NCBI RefSeq assembly: GCF_003339525.1
Contig: NZ_CP031124.1
Location: 1,550,001 to 1,614,000 of the forward strand
Origin: Ephemeroptericola cinctiostellae
GTDB lineage: Bacteria; Pseudomonadota; Gammaproteobacteria; Burkholderiales; Burkholderiaceae
Length of the DNA: 64,000 nucleotides
Reading direction: 5' to 3'
The notes under the pieces are model-generated. The model made no database searches, had not been told where the DNA came from, and was given only the letters and a program-made list of their open reading frames with translations. Position 1 is the first letter of the stretch. Each line of letters opens with the position of its first letter. Below are positions 47,940 through 57,113 of this stretch, piece after piece. A program made the translations under genes and the position numbers.

Positions 47940-48314
47940 ATGAAAAAATTATCATTGGTAGCATTATTGGTTGCAGCTGGCGTTTTGGCAGCTTGCGGTG
48001 GCGAAAAGAAACCTGAAGCAGCAGCTCCAGCAGCGGCTCCAGCAGCGGCTCCAGCAGCAGCTCCAGCAGCAGACGCAGCTAAAGCAGCTGGTGCAGCTGT
48101 TGATGCAACTAAAGCAGCTGGTGCAGCTGTTGATGCAACTAAAGCAGCTGGTGCTGCAACTGTTGACGCAACTAAAGCAGCTGGTGCTGCAACTGCTGAC
48201 GCAGCTAAAGCAACTGCTGGTGCAGCAGCTACTGTAGCTAAAGATGCAGCTGGTAAAGCAGTTGACGCAGCGAAAGCTGGCGCAGCTGCTGTTAAAGAAG
48301 AAGTTAAGAAATAA
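47940..48314 (+). CDS. alanine-rich repetitive lipoprotein, unknown function
   Basis: A 124-residue predicted lipoprotein: MKKLSLVALLVAAGVLAAC with the lipid cysteine at 19. A linker of P-A-A-A repeats follows (12-base DNA units, about 48023-48072). Then come six 10-11-residue repeats of the pattern K-A-A-G-A-A-V-D-A-T (DNA units starting at 48081, 48111, 48141, 48174, 48207 and 48240) and a charged end A-A-V-K-E-E-V-K-K. The 11-residue period resembles LEA-type amphipathic helices or Lpp-like rods, so a long envelope-anchored helix is likely. The first two repeats are identical in DNA (30 bases), so repeat number may vary between strains. It has a strong promoter and terminator of its own. 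Confidence 0.8.
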   Translation: MKKLSLVALLVAAGVLAACGGEKKPEAAAPAAAPAAAPAAAPAADAAKAAGAAVDATKAAGAAVDATKAAGAATVDATKAAGAATADAAKATAGAAATVAKDAAGKAVDAAKAGAAAVKEEVKK

Positions 48315-48364
48315 TTCTTAGCGTGTCTCGTACACGCTTTGAAGGACGCTTAATTGTTCTTTAT

Positions 48365-48389
48365 AAAAGCCCACTTCGGTGGGCTTTTT
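48365..48389 (+). terminator. terminator of the Ala-rich lipoprotein gene
   Basis: AAAAGCCCAC, loop TTCG and GTGGGCTTTTT: a classic UUCG-capped hairpin with a T-run. Confidence 0.9.
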
Positions 48390-48586
48390 ATTGTTTAAAA
48401 TTGCTTTATGCTGATTGTTTTTATCTGTTTTTAAAAATGAGGCTCTATTTTTTGTATTTTAAGTACATAAAATACATCAAAAGCAGCGAAGGCAAGTGAA
48501 ATTACTGATTTATTTAACGAATACATTATAATCAAATGTTGTTATGTCATGACAACATGTGATTATTATCCAATAAAGACACGCCC

Positions 48587-49060
48587 ATGCTTACCTTGAC
48601 CTTGATGACTGTTAGCCATAAACAACCTGCATGGGTGAATGAAGCGTACAACGAATATGCCAAACGTTTACCCGTCCGCGAGTTGAAGCTTGAGTTTAAA
48701 GAGATCAAACCAGAAGTACGTGAGGGAAAAACGGTCGAACACGCCATGCTGCAAGAAGCGACCCGCATTCATGCCGCGATGCCGCGTGGGGCTTTCATCA
48801 TTGCATTGGATGAAAAAGGACAGGATCTCACCAGCGTGGGGCTGGCAAAACAATTAAAGCATTGGCAAAATGAACACAGTCATGTGGTTTTGGTTGTGGG
48901 CGGCGCAGATGGCTTGGATCCTCAATTCAAATCCAGTTGTCATGGGCTGATGCGTTTGTCCAGTTTGACTTTGCCTCACGGTATGGTGAGGGTGTTGCTT
49001 GCAGAGCAAATTTATCGTGCCCATTCCATCAATAACAATCATCCTTATCATCGCGTATAA
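48587..49060 (+). CDS. rlmH: 23S rRNA pseudouridine-1915 N3-methyltransferase
   Basis: RlmH (YbeA) is a small SPOUT methyltransferase that modifies pseudouridine 1915 of 23S rRNA in assembled ribosomes. The 157-residue protein has ALDEKGQDLTS, the knotted SAM site VVLVVGGADGLD, and the C-terminal LPHGMVRVLLAEQIYRAHSI with NNHPYHR, all highly conserved. It is followed 18 bases later by maf, the common betaproteobacterial order. rsfS, often upstream, is not seen here. Confidence 0.96.
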   Translation: MLTLTLMTVSHKQPAWVNEAYNEYAKRLPVRELKLEFKEIKPEVREGKTVEHAMLQEATRIHAAMPRGAFIIALDEKGQDLTSVGLAKQLKHWQNEHSHVVLVVGGADGLDPQFKSSCHGLMRLSSLTLPHGMVRVLLAEQIYRAHSINNNHPYHRV

Positions 49061-49078
49061 CCGCATCTATGGAGTTGT

Positions 49079-49693
49079 ATGAACGTTCAACAACATAACC
49101 CTTTTCAATTTCCTCGAATTTATCTGGCCTCTCAGAGTCCGCGCCGTGCCCAGTTGCTTGAACAAATGGGTGTGCCATTTGATGTGTTTTTGCCAGAAGA
49201 CAGTGCAGCGGCTGAATTGTTGGAAGTTGTTTTGCCAAATGAAGATCCAGTGGATTATGTGCAGCGTGTGAGTTTGGCTAAATTGCAGGCCATACAACAG
49301 CAAATCAATACTGCTCGATTACCACCGCAACCTATTTTATGTGCAGACACCACAGTGGCCTTTGCTGCTGAAATATTAGGTAAACCTGAGGATGCGGCCG
49401 ATGCAAGGCGAATCTTGACTATGTTGTCTGGGCAAGTCCACCAAGTACACACTGCCGTGGCTCTGGCATGCGGACATGAGGTGAAAAGGACATGTGTCAC
49501 CAGTCAAGTCACATTTAAAACCATTTCACCTGTGGAGTTGGAGGCTTATATTGACAGCGGAGAGCCTTTTGGACGGGCAGGAGCGTATGCGGTGCAAGGT
49601 TTGGCGGCGACATTCATTGAGCATTTATCTGGCAGTTACTCATCGGTGATGGGCTTGCCCGTGTTTGAAGTGGCGCGCCTTTTGCGGGGCTGA
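49079..49693 (+). CDS. maf: Maf-like nucleoside triphosphate pyrophosphatase
   Basis: A 204-residue Maf/HAM1-superfamily protein that hydrolyses non-canonical or pyrimidine nucleoside triphosphates. It has IYLASQSPRRAQLLEQMG at the N-terminus, ILCADTTVAF (catalytic acidic residue), LGKPEDAADARRILTMLSG, and the late EPFGRAGAYAVQG and GSYSSVMGLP. The subtype (YhdE dTTP/UTP-type) is suggested by the conserved substrate-specificity residues but not proven. It lies behind rlmH and ends at a bidirectional terminator; rng, which often follows, is absent. Confidence 0.92.
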   Translation: MNVQQHNPFQFPRIYLASQSPRRAQLLEQMGVPFDVFLPEDSAAAELLEVVLPNEDPVDYVQRVSLAKLQAIQQQINTARLPPQPILCADTTVAFAAEILGKPEDAADARRILTMLSGQVHQVHTAVALACGHEVKRTCVTSQVTFKTISPVELEAYIDSGEPFGRAGAYAVQGLAATFIEHLSGSYSSVMGLPVFEVARLLRG

Positions 49694-49734
49694 AGCGGTA
49701 TTGGTCGTGATGGTTGTAGTGATTGTTTGTAATT

Positions 49735-49764
49735 AAAAAAGTGAGTTCAACGGCTCACTTTTTT
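49735..49764. terminator. bidirectional terminator between maf and convergent ushA
   Basis: AAAAAAGTGAG, loop TTCAACGG and CTCACTTTTTT; T-runs on both strands. Confidence 0.88.
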
Positions 49765-49772
49765 AATTTGTT

Positions 49773-51488
49773 TTATTTCATCTTTGAGTTTTGAGGTGGG
49801 GTACTCATCCGTACAATTTCACCATCGGGTCGAAATTTCGAAGCATCAATGGGGCTGTTTTTGCTGATGTAGGCTTTCAAAACGTCGGCGTCATTGAATC
49901 CGGTATTGACATAGCTGGCGGTTGATTTGAGTTTTGGATAGCCATCACCACCTGATGCCGCAAAATCATTGAGTGCGATGCGATAGGTTTTGTTTAAATC
50001 CATTGGGACATGGTTGATTCGAATCTCACTTGCGATGCCATTTTCAAATACAGCCTGAATGCCTGCGAATTGAGGGAATGCGCCAGAGCCTGGTGTCATC
50101 GTGGCCATGGCATTCATGTAGGATTGAACTTCTTGCCCCGTCAAATCGGCATAGACAATGGTATTGCCGAAGGGTTGAACTTTCAAAATGTCTTTGTAGG
50201 TGATTTTACCATTGGCGATGGAGTCCCGTACACCGCCTGAATTCATGACGGCGAAGTCCGCTTTGACTTTTTCCATCATGCTGGTGGCAATTAAAGTGCC
50301 CAGATTGGTGGCTTGAGCGCGGACATGTGAGCGGTCGCCATCCAATGTGCCAAGGGTGCTGCCCACTTCGCGCATTAAAGTTTTTTGACCTTTGTCCTGA
50401 AACGGCTGTAGAAAAGCGAGCATGTCGGGATTTTCACTGATTTCTTCGGTATACAGTACTTTACTGTTGATTGCACCATCGGGAGATTTGATCGATCTTT
50501 TCAAGTTGATTGGGATCAAAGCATAGTGATCCAATGTCAAGACGCCATTTTTAAACGTGAAGTCGGCACGGCCAACGTATTTCCCCCATTCGTGGGCTTG
50601 AACAATCCATGCACCATTTTGGCGGTCGGGTGTGCATTCTCCTCCTGGGACGTATGCATCATTGCGGTCATTTTCAGCTTTCATACACACTGGATTTTGA
50701 CTGTGGCCGCCAACAATCAAATCGATGCCGTTGACCGCTCGTGCCATTTCGACATCACCAGGGGCATTTGAACCGTGATTGCCATTGGTGTAATGTCCCA
50801 TGTGGGTGGCTGCGATGACCACATCTGCTTGGGTGCGCAACACGGGAACCCATTGTGCCGCGACTTCAATTGGGCTGCGGAACTCAAGGCCAGCAATGCT
50901 TTTTGGATTGATCACACGCCCACTTTTCCAAGTGTCTGTATAAGCCAAGTTGTCAGGATTGACCATTTTTTGAGTGTCATTGGTGGTTAGTCCCAGTATG
51001 GCAATTTTCAACCCACCTTTGTTAAAAATCTTATACGCCTCAAACATGGGGCGACCCGCACGGTAAATGTTTGCCGAAAGGAGGGGAAAATTTGCCCATT
51101 TTTGTTGTTTGGCCAGCACGGGAAGCGGATTGTCAAATTCGTGATTCCCCAAAACCATGGCATCAAAGCCGATTTTGCTCATGCCTTTAAAATCGGGCTC
51201 TGCATCTTGCATGTCCGATTCTGGAACTCCGGTGTTGATGTCGCCACCGCTGAGGACCAAAATGTACCCACCATTGGCTTTGACTTCTGCCCGGATTTTG
51301 TCAATGGCTGTTTTTTGCGCAGACAGGCCATATTCACCCTCATTGTTTTTCCAAAAACGGCCATGGTGGTCGTTGGTATGGACGATCGTGAAGTGGTATT
51401 CGTGACCTTTAAGGGCTTTGGCTGGTGTGGGTGGGCTGACAATGGCCAATACACTGACAGCCAAAAGGGTTCGGCAAATGCGTTTCAT
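49773..51488 (-). CDS. ushA: periplasmic 5'-nucleotidase/UDP-sugar hydrolase family protein
   Basis: A 571-residue metallophosphoesterase with a signal peptide (MKRICRTLLAVSVLAIVSPPTPAKA). The N-terminal domain has the two-metal motifs FTIVHTNDHHGRF, LSGGDINTG, LGNHEFDNP, AATHMGHY and VGGHSQNP. The C-terminal 5_nucleotid_C domain (from about residue 365) has MNSGGVRDSI, QPFGNTIVYADLTGQE and the substrate-stacking block ALNDFAASGGDGYP. UshA releases nucleosides and sugar phosphates from nucleotides in the periplasm. It stands alone between two terminators. Confidence 0.92.
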   Translation of the reverse strand: MKRICRTLLAVSVLAIVSPPTPAKALKGHEYHFTIVHTNDHHGRFWKNNEGEYGLSAQKTAIDKIRAEVKANGGYILVLSGGDINTGVPESDMQDAEPDFKGMSKIGFDAMVLGNHEFDNPLPVLAKQQKWANFPLLSANIYRAGRPMFEAYKIFNKGGLKIAILGLTTNDTQKMVNPDNLAYTDTWKSGRVINPKSIAGLEFRSPIEVAAQWVPVLRTQADVVIAATHMGHYTNGNHGSNAPGDVEMARAVNGIDLIVGGHSQNPVCMKAENDRNDAYVPGGECTPDRQNGAWIVQAHEWGKYVGRADFTFKNGVLTLDHYALIPINLKRSIKSPDGAINSKVLYTEEISENPDMLAFLQPFQDKGQKTLMREVGSTLGTLDGDRSHVRAQATNLGTLIATSMMEKVKADFAVMNSGGVRDSIANGKITYKDILKVQPFGNTIVYADLTGQEVQSYMNAMATMTPGSGAFPQFAGIQAVFENGIASEIRINHVPMDLNKTYRIALNDFAASGGDGYPKLKSTASYVNTGFNDADVLKAYISKNSPIDASKFRPDGEIVRMSTPPQNSKMK

Positions 51489-51880
51489 GAGAAATCTTTC
51501 TTGTTGATAAGAATGAAGATATATTCAGAAATATAAGATGCTTTTGAGATGAATCGCATTGATTATGACGCAGCTTGATCTGAGCCACAAGTGAAGTCTC
51601 ATTAAAAAAGCAAGTGATGTCCTCACTTGCTTTTTTAAAATTGATTTAATACCTTATAAAGTACTTTCAAAAACAATTGTAATGGTCAGATTTTATAAGG
51701 AATTGTTTTTATCATGTTGATGAAGTCTTTTGGGGTGGTTCAAATGCTGGTTCAGTAAATAGGGCATCAGACATGTTCATCGCAAAGTCCAAAATCCAAA
51801 TGAATGATGTGCTCATGACACTTCCATCAACTAAAAATGATGGTGTTTATATTCAATGAATCACCATAAACAGCGGGGCA
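51489..51880. other. non-coding region upstream of ushA
   Basis: The region holds a terminator (51604-51636) and an AT-rich 10-bp inverted repeat (AAAAACAATT at 51669-51678, AATTGTTTTT at 51701-51710). A weak minus-strand 34-codon ORF (51712-51816, MSTSFIWILDFAMNMSD-) has GGAAG upstream; I do not consider it proven. Confidence 0.4.
51604..51636. terminator. terminator between the reductase gene and ushA
   Basis: AAAAAAGCAAGTGA, loop TGTCC and TCACTTGCTTTTTT: a 14-bp stem that isolates ushA from upstream minus-strand transcripts. Confidence 0.88.
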
Positions 51881-52912
51881 TTATTTTTTCACTTTGTCTG
51901 CTGCGCTCAAAAATGCATCAGAATAAAATGCCGTTTCAGGTAAGCCACGGGTTGTGGTGAATGCTTCGTGGGCGGCACGAACCATCAACGGTGCACCGCA
52001 AGCATAGATGTTGTGCTCCGATAAGTCGGCAAAATCAGCCAGCACGGCCTCATGAACCATGCCTGTGCGGCCTTGCCAGTTGTCTTCGGGCAAAGCATCT
52101 GAAATCACAGGCATATATTTAAAGTTTGGAATCGTACGCGCCCATTCTTCAGCCAATTCATGTAGATACAAGTCATGTGGACGGCGAACCCCCCAGTAAA
52201 AATGAATGGGTCGAACAAGGTATTTGGATTGCATTTCTTCGATGATGGCTTTAATTGGGGCAAAGCCTGTGCCTGAAGCAATAAAAACACAAGGCGCACC
52301 CGTGACTTCATTGAAAAAAAATGTACCGAGAGGACCTTCAAGGCGCAAAATATCGCGCTCCTTCATGGATGAAAACAGCTGGTCGGTGAATACGCCACCA
52401 GGCATGTGACGGATGTGCAGCTCAAGCTTCTTGTCTGTGAGGCGCGGCGCACATGCCATTGAATAGCTGCGGCGGGTGCCATCGCGTAAAATAAAATCGA
52501 TGTACTGACCACCACGGTATTCAAATGAATCATTGGCTGGCAATTGGAGTTCAACCAACATGATGTCGCCCGCTTCTGTTGCACGTTTCATGGAAATGAT
52601 CCGTGTGGGCAACTTTTTGACGGGATAAGCACCTGCACCAATCACACGGGCTTCGATGGTCACATCTGACTCCACTGTGGTGTGGCAGAGTAAAGCAATG
52701 TTGTGGTCGATTTCTTCATCCGATAATGCGGTGCTGTCTTCGGAGTGTTTCACCATGCCAGAAATGACTTTGCTTTTGCATGAGCCACAGGCGCCATCTT
52801 TACAGCCGTAAGGCAAAATGACATTGGCACGCAATGCTGCGTCAAGAATTGTTTCATCTGTTTCGATGGGGAAGGTGTCATTTGACGGAAGAACGGTGAT
52901 GGTGTGGGTCAT
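51881..52912 (-). CDS. 2Fe-2S/FAD/NAD(P)H oxidoreductase (CDP-6-deoxy-glucoseen reductase-like)
   Basis: A 343-residue electron-transfer protein with three modules. The plant-type 2Fe-2S ferredoxin has cysteines in YGCKDGACGSCKS and LLCHT (residues about 37-85). The FAD-binding barrel has RRSYSMACAP, and an NAD(P)-binding domain has FIASGTGFAPIKAII and the late IYACGAP. Betaproteobacteria usually annotate this as CDP-6-deoxy-delta-3,4-glucoseen reductase, but no deoxysugar genes are near. A general role as a reductase for an unidentified oxygenase or radical enzyme is as likely. The ATG at 52912 is preferred over a TTG five codons upstream. Confidence 0.85.
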   Translation of the reverse strand: MTHTITVLPSNDTFPIETDETILDAALRANVILPYGCKDGACGSCKSKVISGMVKHSEDSTALSDEEIDHNIALLCHTTVESDVTIEARVIGAGAYPVKKLPTRIISMKRATEAGDIMLVELQLPANDSFEYRGGQYIDFILRDGTRRSYSMACAPRLTDKKLELHIRHMPGGVFTDQLFSSMKERDILRLEGPLGTFFFNEVTGAPCVFIASGTGFAPIKAIIEEMQSKYLVRPIHFYWGVRRPHDLYLHELAEEWARTIPNFKYMPVISDALPEDNWQGRTGMVHEAVLADFADLSEHNIYACGAPLMVRAAHEAFTTTRGLPETAFYSDAFLSAADKVKK

Positions 52913-53018
52913 GGTGATGGAGGTCAAAAATGGTTTTATAAACTGAAAAATAGCTCTGATTGTACCATTGTCCAGAAATAATGCACAGCGCGGATTGTGG
53001 TCAATCTGGGATGGATAT

Positions 53019-53046
53019 AAAAAAGCCGCATGGGAATGCGGTTTTT
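53019..53046 (-). terminator. terminator of the DUF3579 gene
   Basis: On the minus strand, CCGCAT and ATGCGG pair around a short loop, flanked by A- and T-runs. It separates the DUF3579 gene from the reductase gene downstream. Confidence 0.75.
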
Positions 53047-53108
53047 GGAGGGTAACACGTCAAGTGTTTATGGCATTTACAGTAAATCAAATATCAAATT
53101 ATATGGGG

Positions 53109-53450
53109 TTAAGCACCAAACGATGATGTTTCATCAGCGCGGGCATCGATGGTTTGCAGGTGATTGCTTTCGGCAAAATCCAAGAAGAATTTAAATGCGA
53201 CAGGAAGTTCTGCTTCAAGGTCGGTGTTCACAACCACGCATTTAATGCCTTGAATGGTGATGGGGCGTACATAGTGGGAGTAAGTCAGGTGACCGTAATG
53301 GCTGTTGTCATCTTCAAAGCATTTCATTACGCCACACAAACGCTCGGCCCAGTCACTGGGTCGGAATTGTTTGCCATCCGTGGTGAGTCCGCGGATGATG
53401 AGCTCGTTGTTCGGTGTATCGTTCATGCGGCTAATCCGAGTAGTGTTCAT
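53109..53450 (-). CDS. DUF3579 family protein
   Basis: A protein of 105-113 residues with the DUF3579 signature: LIIRGLTTDGKQFRPSDWAERLCGVM, then YSHYVRPITIQGIKCVVVN, and a C-terminal EAELPVAFKFFLDFAESNHL. The family is largely restricted to Betaproteobacteria, supports the taxonomic call, and has no known function. Two starts are possible (53450 and 53426); neither has a strong Shine-Dalgarno. Its own terminator follows and the 316 bases upstream are non-coding. Confidence 0.85.
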   Translation of the reverse strand: MNTTRISRMNDTPNNELIIRGLTTDGKQFRPSDWAERLCGVMKCFEDDNSHYGHLTYSHYVRPITIQGIKCVVVNTDLEAELPVAFKFFLDFAESNHLQTIDARADETSSFGA

Positions 53451-53766
53451 AAGTTGCTAGTGTAGCTGAAATTGAGGTTTTTTGAAAGTACATTAGTTGA
53501 ATAGCTGATATATGTTAAACAATTTAATAAAAAATGTTCATTAAGTAGGCGTTTTTTTGGTGAATATGGGGGTAAAGGCTGAAAAAAACGATTTATGTGT
53601 CACCAATTAAAGTTGAAATGTGATTGATGTGTGCATAATTCATTTTTTTATTTTATCTGTCACTTATATTTAAATGATAAAAAGTGCGAGAGGGAAGTGT
53701 ATTTTTAAAAAAATAGATGATTTCAAATAAAAAATAAGGCAAAGCGGAGGGCTTTGCCTTTGGCGA
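53451..53766. other. AT-rich non-coding gap between DUF3579 gene and folD
   Basis: Apart from the folD terminator at its right end, I see no ORF or RNA gene. It presumably holds the promoter of the DUF3579 gene. Confidence 0.5.
53736..53760 (-). terminator. terminator of folD
   Basis: AAGGCAAAGC and GCTTTGCCTT pair around GGAGG. On the minus strand the stem is followed by a T-rich stretch just past the folD stop. Confidence 0.85.
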
Positions 53767-54612
53767 TTAGAGCTTTTCTGCTGCTTCTAATGTGTTCATC
53801 AACAGCATGGTGATGGTCATGGGGCCGACCCCCCCTGGTACAGGGCTGATTGCGCCTGCCACTTGGGCAACACTGTCAAAGTCAACATCTCCGCACAATT
53901 TTCCATGTTCATCCCGATTAATGCCCACATCGATGACCGTTGCGCCTGCACGAATCATGTCGCCGGTGATCATTTTTGCACGTCCCACGGCTGCGATGAC
54001 GATGTCTGCTTGGCGGGTGTGATGAGACAGATCCCGTGTTTTTGAGTTGCACAATGTTACCGTTGCGCCTGCTTGCAGGAGCATCATGGCCATGGGCTTA
54101 CCAACAATGTTAGATGCCCCGACGATGACAGCATGTGCGCCACGCAAAGGGATGTGACTGTGCTCAAGCATTTTCATCACACCGTATGGCGTGCATGCGC
54201 GCAAGCGTGGTTGGCCAGTCATTAAGGCACCCGCATTGATCAAATGAAAGCCATCAACATCTTTTTCAGGTGAAATGGCTTCAAGAACCGCGTGTTCATC
54301 GATGTATTTGGGTAGGGGCAATTGAACCAAAATGCCATGAATGGCGGGGTCGTTGTTCAAAGCATCGATGCGTGTGAGCAATTCAGCTTCGGTTAAATCA
54401 ACTGGGTATTGTTCGAGCACCGAGTGCATGCCAACGGCACCGCATGATTTGACTTTATTGCTGACATAAACATGTGATGCGGGGTTGTCGCCGATTAAAA
54501 TAACGGCCAAGCCTGGGTGAATGCCACGTGTAGCAAGTGCGCTGACTCGGGCTTTGATTTCAAGTTGGGTGGCGGCGGCGATGGCTTTGCCGTCAATGAT
54601 GGTGGCGCTCAT
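53767..54612 (-). CDS. folD: bifunctional methylenetetrahydrofolate dehydrogenase/cyclohydrolase
   Basis: FolD interconverts 5,10-methylene- and 10-formyl-tetrahydrofolate using NADP+. The 281-residue protein has [14 protein letters not shown] with the catalytic lysine, [47 protein letters not shown] and the C-terminal [15 protein letters not shown]. The start [13 protein letters not shown] is canonical. It is divergent from dacB across about 200 bases. Confidence 0.97.
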   Translation of the reverse strand: MSATIIDGKAIAAATQLEIKARVSALATRGIHPGLAVILIGDNPASHVYVSNKVKSCGAVGMHSVLEQYPVDLTEAELLTRIDALNNDPAIHGILVQLPLPKYIDEHAVLEAISPEKDVDGFHLINAGALMTGQPRLRACTPYGVMKMLEHSHIPLRGAHAVIVGASNIVGKPMAMMLLQAGATVTLCNSKTRDLSHHTRQADIVIAAVGRAKMITGDMIRAGATVIDVGINRDEHGKLCGDVDFDSVAQVAGAISPVPGGVGPMTITMLLMNTLEAAEKL

Positions 54613-54812
54613 AGGTGATCTTTATATAAAAGTGCAAAAGCGTTATTGTACAAAAAATACATGAAAAGCGGCGAGTATTTGGGTGTGTAATCAGAAAAAG
54701 TGTAACAATAACAGTAAAATAACATTGGGTTTTACAGTGTTTTATGGCGTGTTCGATTCTGTGGTTGGGATCGTATTTGGGCTTTATTTGAAGTGTGTTT
54801 AAGGTGTTGATC

Positions 54813-56354
54813 ATGACTTTCTTAGCAAAAAAAATAATGGTGGGCGGTTTGTTTGTGTCTTGCTCTGTTTTTGCACAAATGGTGGATGATGTTACTGCTG
54901 TACCTGCTGTTTCGTCATGTTGTGCAATGATGACGGGTATGCGCACTTCATTTGATTATGCTGGCGCATTGATGCGTTCAGGCATACCAAATGGTGCCGC
55001 AAGCTTTTATGTGCAAGCGGTGAATCAACCTGCGCCTTTGGTTAACACCAATGCACATGGGGCGCAAAATCCAGCTTCGGTGATTAAATTGGTCACCAGT
55101 TTTGCGGCCTTAAAAACATTTGGCCCTGATTTTCATTGGACGACCCAGCTGTTAAGCCAAGGTTCACCCGATGCGGCAGGTGTCTTGCATCAACCTGTTT
55201 ACTTAAAAGGCAGTGGTGACCCTCAGCTGGTCATCGAAAAAATTGATGAGTTGACGCAAAATTTAGCGAAGAATGGTGTCAAACAAGTGGATGCGCCAAT
55301 TGTGGTCGATCGGTCGATTTTTAAAGATGAACGGCAGGATGCATCGAGCTTTGATGGTGAGCCCGCCATGCCTTATAACGCTCAACCCGATGCGGCATTG
55401 ATGAACTTTCGTGCCTTGATTTTTCGATTCGATCCAGAAACACAGCAAGTGACTTTGACCCCATGGTTGATGGGTTATAGCTTAAACAACGCTGTGCAAT
55501 GGGTTGATGGGGCCTGTCCAAGTGGGGGGTGGAAAAGTACTTTAGCGTTGAATGTGAGTGGTGATCAGGCTTATATGGGGGGTAAGTACTACAGTGGGTG
55601 TGGTGCGCAAAACTGGAATTTTCATGCTTATCAAACCGCTGCAAATGATTATGTCAAAGGTATTCTGGGGGGATTGATGGCAAGTGGTGGGGGCATGCAA
55701 CCTGCTTATTTTGTGCCGCCGAACAATGATTTGAACCCCATTAATTTATTTGCCCCACCTGTTCGAAGTGTTTGGACACAACCTCGTATTGAAGAGGGTC
55801 GTACCCCTGTGGGTGCACATGTGTTGGCCAGTGTGCAATCTGCCCCTTTGACCGATATTTTGCGCGATATGAATCATTTTTCAAACAATGTGATGGCACG
55901 TCAGATTTATTTGAGTTTATCGGCGAAAGAAAAAGGGGTGGGGAGTTTGGAGGACAGTGCATCCATTGTGACCCATCGTTTAGCCGAACAAGGTTTGCAT
56001 TTGAACTCTTTACGCATGGGCAATGGTTCTGGTTTGTCTCGCGAAACAGCAGTGAGCGCTGAAGATTTAGGTCATATGTTGGTGCGCGCCAGTTCAGATC
56101 CTTCTTTTGTCAATACTTTGGCACGTTTGGGTATTGAAGGCACTGTTAAAAATCGGTTGACCAACACCGATATGGTGGGGCGAGGGCGTTTAAAAACAGG
56201 TACTTTAAGTGATGTGCGTGCCATTGCGGGTTACATTGATGGGAAAAGTGGTGCGCGATATGCGGTTGTGAGCATTATTCAAGATGGTGCGGCGCAAACG
56301 GCTGCGGGTAAGCAAGTACACGACTTGTTTTTACAATGGGTTGGGGAGCAGTAA
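54813..56354 (+). CDS. dacB: D-alanyl-D-alanine carboxypeptidase/endopeptidase (PBP4 type)
   Basis: A 513-residue class C penicillin-binding protein of the DacB family, which trims and cleaves peptidoglycan cross-links. A signal peptide (about residues 1-22, VGGLFVSCSVFAQ) is followed by the SxxK motif in PASVIKLVTS, a large inserted domain (about 90-290), the SxN motif in MNHFSNNVMARQ and the KTG motif in RLKTGTLSDVRAIAGY. The ATG at 54813 has AAGG nine bases upstream; a GTG six codons earlier is less likely. It is divergent from folD and ends at a bidirectional terminator. Confidence 0.94.
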   Translation: MTFLAKKIMVGGLFVSCSVFAQMVDDVTAVPAVSSCCAMMTGMRTSFDYAGALMRSGIPNGAASFYVQAVNQPAPLVNTNAHGAQNPASVIKLVTSFAALKTFGPDFHWTTQLLSQGSPDAAGVLHQPVYLKGSGDPQLVIEKIDELTQNLAKNGVKQVDAPIVVDRSIFKDERQDASSFDGEPAMPYNAQPDAALMNFRALIFRFDPETQQVTLTPWLMGYSLNNAVQWVDGACPSGGWKSTLALNVSGDQAYMGGKYYSGCGAQNWNFHAYQTAANDYVKGILGGLMASGGGMQPAYFVPPNNDLNPINLFAPPVRSVWTQPRIEEGRTPVGAHVLASVQSAPLTDILRDMNHFSNNVMARQIYLSLSAKEKGVGSLEDSASIVTHRLAEQGLHLNSLRMGNGSGLSRETAVSAEDLGHMLVRASSDPSFVNTLARLGIEGTVKNRLTNTDMVGRGRLKTGTLSDVRAIAGYIDGKSGARYAVVSIIQDGAAQTAAGKQVHDLFLQWVGEQ

Positions 56355-56380
56355 ATACAGTTGCTCCGTTAAATTTTAAT

Positions 56381-56414
56381 AAAAAAGCACCGCCATCATG
56401 GGCGGTGCTTTTTT
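56381..56414. terminator. bidirectional terminator between dacB and a convergent lipoprotein gene
   Basis: AAAAAAGCACCGCC, loop ATCAT and GGGCGGTGCTTTTTT: a long GC-rich stem with T-runs on both strands. Confidence 0.92.
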
Positions 56415-56415
56415 A

Positions 56416-56988
56416 TTACTTTCTTGGACACTGAACAGCTGGCATCAAGTGTTGTTCATCTGTGATCGGCGCAGCTGATGCGAGAGAGGTGATGGGGGAG
56501 TCGCTGACCCCTAAGTCTTGAATGGTGATGTTTGCGCTCACCGTACCCGATGTGTGCTGAAGTCCCAAAAGGTAGTTGTGTCCTGACTTGGGTGTGAATA
56601 CCATTGGCATGATGCTCGCGGCACGGTAGATGGGGTAGTCTTCTGGCATCATGAATCCATTGTGCCATTCCCAGCGCGTTTCATAACCAACCAAGAGTTT
56701 TTTAAAGCCAGAGGCAACGAATGGTTTGTTGGCTTCGACGGTGACACGGTACATGCTGTCAGAGTTGGGCACGTAATGCAAAGCATGCCCCATGCTGTAT
56801 ACGTCTTTGCGGCCAAAATAAGAGCGAGGTTGGCATGTGCTGTTGGTGGTCAACTGCATGTCTTCATCATAATTGGCATGATAGCTGACCGTTGCGGCTG
56901 GAACGTTTGCTGGGATGACTGGTGGGGTGTAATTCAAGCCCGCACAAGCGGTCAGCAATGCACAAGGGAAAAAAACGAGTGCTCTCAT
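56416..56988 (-). CDS. predicted lipoprotein, unknown function
   Basis: A 190-residue protein with a lipobox (MRALVFFPCALLTAC, lipid cysteine 15) and no recognised domain. The mature part is probably beta-rich, with YHANYDEDMQLTTNSTCQPRS near residue 40 and GHNYLLGLQHTSG later; two further cysteines could form a disulfide. The start at 56988 is set by AGGAG ten bases upstream and by the lipobox, although the frame is open to 57084. It stands alone between terminators of dacB and rnr. It may be a surface or periplasm-facing lipoprotein, but nothing shows its role. Confidence 0.72.
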   Translation of the reverse strand: MRALVFFPCALLTACAGLNYTPPVIPANVPAATVSYHANYDEDMQLTTNSTCQPRSYFGRKDVYSMGHALHYVPNSDSMYRVTVEANKPFVASGFKKLLVGYETRWEWHNGFMMPEDYPIYRAASIMPMVFTPKSGHNYLLGLQHTSGTVSANITIQDLGVSDSPITSLASAAPITDEQHLMPAVQCPRK

Positions 56989-57113
56989 GATGTGGACTCC
57001 TGTGGTGTTTTTCTTATGATATTTTGATGGTTTGAAAAGAATTGTCTCCTCATCCAATGATTCATTTGAGTCAATGGTTGACATGATGAGGTGATTTCAA
57101 TTTATAGACCAAT

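Noticed and set aside
47971..48237. Long glutamine/leucine-rich ORF in another frame of the repetitive lipoprotein gene
   Set aside because: It is a by-product of the GCA/GCT-rich repeats; the lipoprotein frame has the signal peptide, RBS and sensible end.
54593..54946. 117-codon minus-strand ORF overlapping the folD-dacB gap and the start of dacB
   Set aside because: It covers the promoter regions and the dacB signal sequence, has no family features, and its composition is that of an antisense shadow.
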